A stretch of 64,000 nt of DNA from Warburgia ugandensis (Eukaryota > Streptophyta > Magnoliopsida > Canellales > Canellaceae). This document shows, one piece after another, positions 55,268 through 64,000 of the stretch; the stretch's first letter is position 1, and every line of letters begins with the position of its first letter. The notes beneath the pieces were generated by a model. That model worked only from the letters and a program-made list of their open reading frames with translations, did no database searches and had not been told where the DNA came from. The stretch lies in assembly GCA_035236585.1 (NCBI GenBank), contig CP141137.1, positions 48,878,057-48,942,056 on the forward strand, read 5' to 3'. The position numbers and the translations under genes are program-made.

Positions 55268-57734
55268 CTAATTAACAAAAGCCGCACTTCTACCGAACAT
55301 CTCAAAGCCAGACAAGCGAACGGGTGTCGTACGCACCGATGAATCCGTGTCCCGCTTCAACCTCTTCGAGCTCGTAGCAGAACCCTCTAGAACCGTCCAC
55401 GTAGGGGTAAGATCTTCGTATCCTTTGGCCATTTCAAACAACATCCCTTGTAGCTCCTCCAAGCTGTATGTCTTCTCCTGTCAAATTAAAAAGGTTCGTA
55501 ACCGACCACAATAGAAACCGGATGAACTCCCACACCTAGCATTCCCATTAATCAAATACCAAAAGATCACATTTATACACAGCGGAGACAGGCGTACGAA
55601 CCAAGTATAAGTTATCCAAATCGTCAATCTTGTCAGCCACATTCTTAGAAGGTCAAACCAAAAAGAATTCCTCAATAAGAAATAACTCTAAAAGCCTCCG
55701 ATTCAAACTTTCATCTACGCACTCGGTTTAACTAATACCTTGTCACGGACTCTTGTTACAAGGCCCATGATCAGAACCCAAGCACGTTAATAGAAGCTTA
55801 CTTAGCTCATCCATAAAAAAAACATGAATGAAAACGTACAAAGTATAAATAAAAATTAGCTCCTTATACAAGCTTATTGCCCAAGATTACTCAACCGAAA
55901 AACTAATAGATTGTTTGTAAGTCTCCTTTATGAATTCTCTAGTTACTTTTGTTACTAAGTATAGACCTAATAAGAGTTGCAGCTGGCTTGTATTTTGCAA
56001 AGAAGTTGCAAAACAATGGCTCCGGAGTAAAATTGCGGTGCCGTGACAACCTGCTTTATACGAGTACGACAAAACTGACGTCGCATAAAGAGGTCATACT
56101 GTTATCAGTAGACCGCCCTTCTTTATACACCGGAAGGACAACAAAATTACCCCAGAGGTAATACAAAGGAAAGTTCCAGAGCTGGGAGAGGAAAGAAAAA
56201 GCGTAGGGTAATGCAAGTCACGGAAGTGGAGAAGACATGCGCAGGCTGGTCCATAAGAACCACATACACCTGCTAGGCACATCATTGACATGAGAAGTCT
56301 CTGTAGTGCAGGACTTAATGTGACCTGACGTTACGCTTTGGACCCAACATGTGATTGAATCATAGGTTAGCGTTTGATCTTGAACAGAAGAGATGCCATG
56401 AACAGCGAAATATCATGAACTGCGAAATATCTAAAGAAATGGGTGATCTTCGAGGGAAGAGAATTGTGGACCTAGTATAATCGGGAAATAAAAATATCGA
56501 AGTCTGTTCAATCATTTTCAGTCCAGGATTTGGAAGGAAGCGAAGGAAACAGAAAATATCAGTCGGACCTACAGGTCCTAAAAAGTTCGTCTGGACCAAG
56601 ATCGATGATCCTGTAAAGTTCGAAACCGTTCGTTTTGAGGGCCATTGAATGATCTGAGCATTCTGTTTTGCTTTCTCCACGGTCCATTTTCTACTAATCG
56701 GTAAGAGTGGTTTGATCATCCTACCAAACGAGAGTATTTCTTACATGACCCCCTCTACGATTGAGATCTGAGATAAACTAAGTGCAGAACTTTTCTTTTA
56801 GGTTCCACCTTCAACCAAATTCAAGGCATTGCCGTCCCTCACCCACCAAATAACTTTGCACCGACTTCCTCTTTTACTAGTTATCAATCTACCTCTGCTA
56901 TTCTAAAGATGACGCTTACCTCTCTATTCACATTGGCCATGAGCGACACCATCTCCTGCACGAAATCGGAGAAACCCTGCAGGAACAGAATCAGAAAATT
57001 TAAAAGTAAGCTCCTCCATCATCGAAACCAAACAAGGGACCGGCCGTGCAGATCTTTTCCTTGCACATATATGCCTTACCTCATCCTCTTCTTCATACGG
57101 ATCGTATAAACCTGCATCATACATGGTTCTCTTTCCTTGATCCGATAACACTGCAACAGACGTAAGAAAAAACAACCCCATTATATACATCGAACAAACA
57201 AAGAAGAAAGGAAGACGAAAATAAAATAAGCGAACGGAGGTGAATAGAATGAACGAAATTATATACCTTCATAAGCCTCTTGAATTTGCTGGAACCTCCG
57301 CTTCGCTTCGTTGGCCTGCGAAGGTGTTCTCGTCCATCTATCTGGATGCCATTTCTGTACCAAAAAAGAAGGCTTTACTCAGAAAACAACTCCGATCCTA
57401 AAGACTAAAATGAGCCCAACTGAACAAACTTCAAGAATACGTAAGGGCTGTTCGCAATGTTTTTTTTGTTTTTTTTTGGTGGTGGTGGTGGGGGGCGGGG
57501 CGCGGCGCGGCGCGGGGGGGTTGGGTTGTGTGGAAATCCAGAACAGCATAAGCCATGATTGTTATTCCCGTTGCAAACAGGCCCGTAGTGCCACAACCAT
57601 TACGAATATAACAGAGCAAAACAGAGACCTACCATTGCAAGCTTCCTATAAGCACTTCGTATTTCACCGACCGACGAGTCCCGGCCAACGCCAAGAATGC
57701 TGTAATAAGACCCCGATCTTTGGTTGCTTTCCAT
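55268..57734 (-). CDS. J-domain (DnaJ-like) co-chaperone, five exons
   Basis: Small type III Hsp40 that recruits Hsp70 through its J domain. Exons on the complement: 57734-57633, 57354-57267, 57150-57080, 56976-56920 and 55477-55268, all with GT-AG borders and matching phases, giving 175 residues. Exon 1 has [20 protein letters not shown] and AYRKLAM. Exon 2 has [12 protein letters not shown], with the HPD motif essential for Hsp70 stimulation, and [13 protein letters not shown]. Exon 3 has [18 protein letters not shown] and an acidic EEEDE. Exon 4 has [19 protein letters not shown]. Exon 5 has [20 protein letters not shown] and a basic tail. It matches the plant DnaJ proteins close to Arabidopsis At1g56300/At1g71000, recalled from memory. 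Start chosen at MESNQRSG, right before the J domain. No lesion seen, probably functional. Confidence 0.93.
57459..57528 (+). repeat. T/G-rich low-complexity tract in DnaJ intron 1
   Basis: T-runs, then GGTGGTGGTGGTGGGGGGCG and GCGCGGCGCGG followed by a run of eight G. Strongly GC-rich, unlike its surroundings. Confidence 0.9.
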
Positions 57735-59300
57735 CTCGATCAGGAAAGTTCTAATCCATCCACCAATGGCAATCCACACACCGCTAATCAATAGCAAATC
57801 CGGCCGAGTTTCCGGCACCAATCGGACGCTTCCCTTCTAGTCAGAAAGGGACCCAGTATGAGGCAATAACGAGAAAGAATTCCGATAATCTACGGTACTT
57901 CTTCGGCAACAGCCCGAATGAGAAATAAAACAGAGAACAGAGGCAATACAAGTCGGTTTCACTTTTGAAGGGGATATATATAATATCTTTTGAGGGCGAA
58001 TGGAAAATTAATAAACAAATGGCAAAGGCGGTTGATTGGGTTTCCTTCTTGCGAGAAAATATCTGAAGCCTGGAAGTTCCGTGCCATGGGAAAAGATAAA
58101 GATCCAGAACCTTCTGGGTTGGAGGCTTGGAACTTGTTGTCCACGTAGATAACCACGCAAGCATTTTGCAGAAGATATTTTAAGCGGCTAATGCGCAGAG
58201 CAGAAGTATCTCGAGGGATAGAGGCTGTCTGTGGGACCTGAACAAATTGGGCCCATAGATTTACTTTGAAGATCCAAATGTGGTTGGACCGGTGGGCCAT
58301 CAAAGGGATCGAAAGACTCTTCTGGACAAAGATAAGTTTTGTCAGCTCGTGCAGTAAATTCAAACGAAGGGCCTAGTGGGCAAGTTTTGTATCATCCGGT
58401 TAATTGTTTTATCTCCAATTATTCTAAATAGATTTACACAATGTCGGTGTTACTTTGGGGAGAGAGAGTAGAAGCCTAATAAGGTTTTCTTAGTTATCTG
58501 GAGAATTATTTGCTTTGTCAAGAGAGGCAATTATTCACACCCACCCCCCACGCCCCCCGCTCTTACAAAGCATATATAGGAGACTTTGATTTATAAATAT
58601 TTAGATTATAGTTCACGAAAAATTATATTGTATAATAGATAAATATTGTGACTGTGGGTCGCTGTTCCACCTAAAAAGTTTTGCTTGTATATAATATAGA
58701 TAATACGATATAACTAATAAATCGGATTGTATAAGCCTTGCCAATTGGGCCCTAAGTTGTTAGCCAATATGCAACATATTTGCAAAGTAGTCAGTACTCA
58801 CTAAAAACTAAGAGTTTCGTAGGAGGTCATGCTCAAGAGAATGATTTTCTCATGGATAACAATGATTTTTTATATATCTAAGCCATTCACTATGTTTGGA
58901 ATGGCCTTGACAAGCGATGTTTCAATCTATATCTCTTTAGGCTGAAACTCGTAACTATCAATTCATAATCATTAAAAAAAAAAGAAAAAAACTTAAACAT
59001 GTAAGGCAAGTGATTAGGAGCATACAAACTCATTGATTTCTTGTGGGCTACCTAATTTGTGTGCTCCGAATACAATGAACTACTTAGATCCTTCTAATAG
59101 AAGATAAAAGTGGTGGTGTAGATTCTAGTAGGGATTTGAAGACTAATGGCTAAAATCCATAAGTATGTGTTATTGCTTTTCTTTTTCCAATTTCTTGCTC
59201 TTGTATTTGTGCCTCTTTTCTAAATTCAAAAAGCCTTTTTGTTTTGTCTATAAAACTAAAAGTAGAAGGTTAATTGCTTCACTTTTGCTAGAAGTTGTAA
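57735..59300. other. DnaJ upstream region and AT-rich intergenic DNA
   Basis: 57735-58400 should hold the DnaJ 5' UTR and promoter. Open frames at 57841-58363 (minus) have no recognised domain. From 58400 the sequence is AT-rich with no gene. Confidence 0.5.
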
Positions 59301-60371
59301 AACAACATTAGAGTACAATATTCTTGTATTATATCAAAGGCTATTTCTATAAATTTACATGATACACTATAAGCCTAGAGTGTACCACTAAATCTATATC
59401 AATGAAATAAATGATCTCTCAACTTCTATATGGTATCAGAGCCTAGGGCTCTATGATCTTCTTTTCCTCCCACCCTCTCATATCTTGTCCTTCACCTATA
59501 TGTACGTTTCATTCTATGTTTTTTGTGTCCATCATGTTGTCTACTCATTCTTGTTCCCACAAAAACACTTGTACATCCATCCCTGATGACAACACTCTCA
59601 TCTCATCATCTCCCTTCAATCTGATAAAGATTCATATTATGTTACCTGAGAACTTCTTTCTCTTAAATATGTAGTTGCTCCTTGTTTTGGTAGATTAAGG
59701 CATATTGCCAAGGTGCAAGTATAGTTTAAAAACTAGAGAAATCAACTCAATTTGAAAGTCAAGCAAGTTGAGTTGACTTCGAGACACATGTGAGTAACTT
59801 GAAAATACTTAAAGACGATTCAAAATAAAACTTTAGTAATATAAAGTTATATCTATACTTTTCAATATACATGCATACATGAGTTGTAGGAGACTTGGTT
59901 AAGTCATATTCTTGTTGTTTTAGAGGTTTTGTGTTCAAAACAACCTAAACAAATATATTATATTATGCAACAAGTTGACTTGATAATGACTCAATTTGCC
60001 ACCAAGTATAGTAACATGAAGGAGTTTTTTGAGTTAGCTCGTGAATTTTAAAACTATGCTACAACTACCCCCAAATGATCTAAGGCATCCAAATTCAACC
60101 CTAGCTTTACCACATGGAGATGTAAAGATTTGTAGACATTAAGTCTTATAATTATCACGCTCTCAAAAGATGTTCTACCTATTCTTAAAAAGCACCAAGT
60201 TAGCTACAAAAGGCTTGATGTATTCTGGAGGAACCATATGGTGTTCCTAACAATGCACTATCCACATGCAACTTCACAACATGAAGAAGGAGATATGCCC
60301 ATGTCTACTTATCTCTACAAAGTGAAAATCATTACTTATATTCTTATTGTTGTTGGTCAACCTGTCACACT
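59300..60371 (+). mobile_element. Ty1/copia remnant: LTR end, primer site and Gag
   Basis: TGGTATCAGAGC at 59431-59442 is a perfect complement of plant initiator Met-tRNA. It is preceded by LTR-like sequence with CCACTAAATCTATATCAATGAA. The Gag frame after it has SIPDDNTLIS and SPFNLIKIHI, and at about 60255-60366 SQHEEGDMPMSTYLYKVKII and ILIVVGQPV, the UBN2-type Gag pattern. The rest of pol is missing and the left end is not resolved. Confidence 0.7.
59431..59442 (+). promoter_or_regulatory. Ty1/copia primer-binding site
   Basis: TGGTATCAGAGC. Confidence 0.85.
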
Positions 60372-63300
60372 TGTGTCCTAAAATTAGGTTAAAGATAAAT
60401 TAACAAGTTAATCGTCTCAAATTTAGTGAAACAAGATAAACAAGACGGGATTGAATCATTAGTACTTATTAAATTATGTATCTTGTTAAGGATTAAATGA
60501 CTTAAAATTTCATTCTAGATTCACAGCAAATTTGAAAGAATTTTGCTTTAAAATAAAAAATTTATCGATAAAACTTTCCAATGGCACTCAGAGTGCATGA
60601 AACAGAGACCAAGACCCAAAAATTCAAAAATTTTACAGTTGAAGTGAAGGGGGTCCAAATTGACAATGGCACCTCCCTTTAACTACCATAACTCGGTGAG
60701 TCATGTGGAGTGGCTTGACATGTGGGAGTCGAACTCACTGTGTGGAGCTCTGCTTCCACGCATTATAATAGGAAAACAAGAGAAAGCCATCACCCAACAG
60801 CTTTTCCCATTTCTCCTTCTCTTGGTGCTCATTGACTGACTAAAAGAAAACCCAACTGACCCTTTTCTTTAGCAAGACATGACGACAACCTCGTTCTCCT
60901 CAGGTCATTCCCCTCCACCTCTCACCCCGTAAAAAACCCTCTCCCTCTCTAATGATTATCGTATATCCCTTTGCTGGAAACCCGCTTCTCCTACAACCCT
61001 CCACTCCTTAGTTATTCCCTCCCTCTTCATTGCTTTCTCACAGGCAATAACCCATTGTCATTGGTGATTGAGAGAAAAGCACCATAGAACTGACTATTGA
61101 AAAACACAGTTGATGGACACAAAGTTGAATTGATAATCCAAACCATTCATCTTATTCCTTAGATTAATTATAAGTGAAACCCCTTTGGTTTCAAGAAGAT
61201 CCATTAAGTAATGACACTGAAAATTGAGAAAAATGTAAATCTAGCAACTTTCAAAAAGTTTTAAAAATTCGGCCAAAAACTTCAAATATAGTCAAAATTG
61301 ATGATGAAAAACATTAAAAAACTAAAGTTCAGGTCATTTCAAGCACTCCCATATAAAAATTTACAAAATGAGTACTTTTTGTGTCACTGACGACAACTGA
61401 AATCTGGTTACCTTCTCTAGCGACAGCAAACTTTTCCAGCTAACCCCTAAAAATTGGAAAAAATGGAATTTTTATGATTTAGAGAATTCACATTTGATCT
61501 TTTAATTCGTAAAGATGGATCATTGACTAGGACTCAATTAATCCTTTAATTTTTTATTCAAAACTTGATAGTGCGTAGGAAAAAACTAAGATCTTAGCAT
61601 TTAACTCTTAAAAATGGGATCGAAATGTAGATCCATGTAATTTATGACTCTATTTATATGCCAATAATGAATTGTGACAAAAATGACAGACCAATTATGG
61701 ACTAACTAATGCAAGGTCTAATTCGACCATCTAAAATTCAATCGGTGATGATCAATGGTTAAGAAAGGTGATCGAACCATTGTTATGGTTAAAATCATTG
61801 AATTGTTGAATAACTTATCTTTAATGATGGGAATTAAAGCCTCTAGAGGTATGCGCTCAATTTAGACGATTGATTTAAGATCAATGATACTGATCTAAGT
61901 AGATATGGACCAATTGGTGTCCTAATCGTCAATCTAAATGTCAGAGGTTAGATCAATGACATTACAAGTAGAGATCTTAAAATAATTATAGTAAATTGCA
62001 TGGAATTTTGAAATTTACTTAGAATTTGTATTCTTAAAAAAAGTTTTAAATGGGGTTTGGATGGTATTGATAACTAATCTGTGACTTAGAACTCAGGTAA
62101 GGACCCTAATTCCTTCTTTATCCTTGTTAATCTTTCAACAAGTAATTAACATTATAGATGCGTAGAATAGATAGATCATTATATTGGTTGAATGGATAAT
62201 ATGAATTGCAATTACTTCTTGAAATTGTCAAGTGATATTCTATTTAGCCATGCTTAACCATTATGATAACATTAATTGTGATGAAATGATCAATCCTAAG
62301 ATAGTAAACCCTGAGTGCTGTTGGGTAAATTGTGATGACACGTTCCAAGATGGTAAAGCTTGAGAGAAAGGGCTACCTGGTTAATTGCAACTAAGGTCAA
62401 GCCACCCAAGATGGTAAACCCTGATAAATTGATTATTGGTTATTGAGCCTTCTAAGATGGTAAACCTTGAGGGAAAAGGGCTGCATAGTTTTTTGGAATC
62501 ACAGGGGAGCCATCTAAGATGGTAAACCCTCAAAAATAAACTGTTAGGTAAACCCCCAAGTTGGTAAACCCTGAGAAAAAGGGCTTCTTGGTCTTTTAGG
62601 ATCATGTTGGAGCCACTCAAGATTGTAAATACTGAGGGTTGAGTTGTTACACTTTGATTCTCACAAGATGATAAACCATGACGGAAATGACTACTTGATC
62701 AATGTGATGATGTCATACTTGTTTATTATTGCTGAGAAAATAATCAAATGAAATACATTCATGTACGATTTTATCTAAATGCTATGCTTACGGTTTTGCA
62801 ATTTAAATTTGGAATAAACTGTAATTTGGTTAGACGCCCATATGTTACATGTAATATTGCATGTTCATAACTTCATTACTTATCTGTTAAAATGGAAATG
62901 AATATTCTGTGGTTGGACATGAATGGAAAGTTGATATTGTAGGGGTTTATTTGCATGTTATGATTATTGCTTTATAGGTTGAATTTGGAATAAATTGTAT
63001 TTCTATTCTAATACTAATATGTTATATTTGATAATACATGCTATTTACTTTGTTGATTATCGGTTAAAAATGAAAATGAATGTGTAGTTGAGCTAAACTC
63101 AACAGGAATGGTAAGATATGCATGGGTTTAGTTTTTTTTTCTTATTGGGCTTCACAGCTCACCTTGTTATTTTTCATGTACTAGTCAAGCTAATAAGGGG
63201 AATGCTCTTGATGGAAATGAATGAAGCCTGACTAATTGATGATGTCACATTTTGTATTGTACATGTATATGCATTTTGAGATAAAAAATTGTTATCCCTA

Positions 63301-63389
63301 ATCCTTACTTATGAGTCAATTTTGGGGAGGTCCCTAATTGACCCTAGCACCTAAACCTTTTTTAATACTTAAAAAGATTATATATAACA
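60372..63389 (+). mobile_element. Old LTR-like block distantly related to the TGTAATATCC family
   Basis: The start TGTGTCCTAAAATTAGG aligns to TGTAATATCCTTAATTTTTA; GGGGGTCCAAATTGACAATGG near 60648 aligns to the matching phrase of the 44719 copy. The end (about ATATATAACA, 63380-63389) and the duplication are not clean, so the limits are approximate. It begins inside the copia Gag, right after the GQPVT codons. It has a minisatellite at 62290-62640 and no coding region. Confidence 0.5.
62290..62640 (+). repeat. Minisatellite in the old LTR
   Basis: Six to seven copies of a 50-65 bp unit with CCAAGATGGTAAACCCTGAG, GAAAAGGGCTNCNTGGTT and AGCCACC. Confidence 0.9.
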
Positions 63390-64000
63390 ACTGTTGAATA
63401 GTAATATCTTTTTATATTAACATTTTTTATCTCATGTAAACAAATTAGCCCATTTCTATTAAAAAGAAAGGGGCCATTAGATCTAGACCTTAATTAGAAT
63501 TTTTTTTAATAACAAAATGCCTTGCATTTGTAGTTTTATAAAATTGTATACAAGCGCATTTTAGATAACATATAGACACAGAAAATTATTTAGGACCCCT
63601 AATGTTTTTGTCATTGACTCTAGTATGAATTCATGTCAGAAGATTTTAACTTTATCTAGACTTTAACACCAAATTTCCTAACCTTCAATTGACCTTTGCC
63701 ATCCTACTTGTAGTTCTTCTCAACAATAACCATACAAATCACAATTACAGTGTCAGTTTTGCCATCATCTTAGACTCCTGTGGATAGTTCTCGTGACCTC
63801 TCAAAGCTTATCAATTGAAATCTTCAGGTGAATGCGCTATAATACATTAGACCTTTCAAATCACAATCTTACCAACTCATACGATACTCTAGATCAACTA
63901 TAAATAGATAATACTACAAGTCGGTTGAATAGTGACGTTGGGTCATCATCTTTTGCGTGCAATACTAAATTCAGTCTTTCTAATGTCTTACATGTCCCAG
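63390..64000. other. AT-rich end of window
   Basis: No gene or transposon recognised. Confidence 0.45.

Noticed and set aside
57841..58363. Two minus-strand frames of 107 and 134 codons upstream of the DnaJ gene
   Set aside because: No domain, no splice context and mutual overlap; more likely promoter sequence.
59453..59674. Independent small gene
   Set aside because: It starts right after a copia primer-binding site and fits the N-terminus of a copia Gag, so it is listed with that remnant.

Overview
This window is nuclear DNA of a flowering plant. Three host genes have plant-style introns and plant-specific families, and they sit in about 55 kb of nested plant transposons (CACTA, hAT, RTE LINE, chromovirus, Ty1/copia traces, tRNA-derived SINEs, large solo LTRs). 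Nothing prokaryotic, viral or organellar was recognised. The SINE and LINE families suggest a non-grass angiosperm, but the species cannot be read from the sequence.

Layout. 1-31.3 kb is one transposon nest. A minus-strand hAT transposase remnant runs off the left edge. A 19.8 kb CACTA (En/Spm) element (2783-22566, matching CACTACTACA ends) carries a decayed TNP2-type gene and a decayed TNPA-type gene ending in a Ulp1-like protease domain. Into this CACTA have jumped a 5'-truncated RTE LINE (2831-5389, perfect 17 bp target duplication), a solo LTR (17630-19508) and a second LTR-like block (11468-13964). A second TNPA/Ulp1 gene (23342-29750) is split by a 3.2 kb solo LTR. The nest ends at a GTCGTGT-rich hAT-type terminus at 31297.

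31.8-44 kb holds two convergent host genes. The first is a small plastid-targeted, probably thylakoid-lumen protein whose two visible exons (31857-31961, 41671-42009) are separated by a 9.7 kb intron containing a complete 5.5 kb Ty3/gypsy chromovirus, a SINE and two tandem duplications. The second is an intronless membrane-anchored beta-propeller gene of the SMP-30/NHL-like type (42735-43823, minus).

44.7-53 kb is transposon-derived again: a 2.9 kb solo LTR, then a 5.0 kb hAT-type element (47944-52949, perfect 8 bp target duplication). That element carries captured pieces of host genes (a dUTPase gene with degenerate introns, a CBS-domain exon and other exon-like pieces), each separated by blocks of the inverted repeat ATATAGGACGGTT. 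It is interrupted by another solo LTR with a 109 bp CT tract. This gene-capturing element is the most unusual object in the window.

53-58 kb has LINE RNase H remnants interrupted by a SINE, then a five-exon DnaJ/J-domain gene (55268-57734, minus). 58-64 kb holds Ty1/copia Gag remnants and another old LTR with a minisatellite. The three host genes show no sign of a shared pathway. The transposon genes are almost all broken by stops and frameshifts, so the region is mainly a record of insertion, LTR-LTR recombination and gene-fragment capture.
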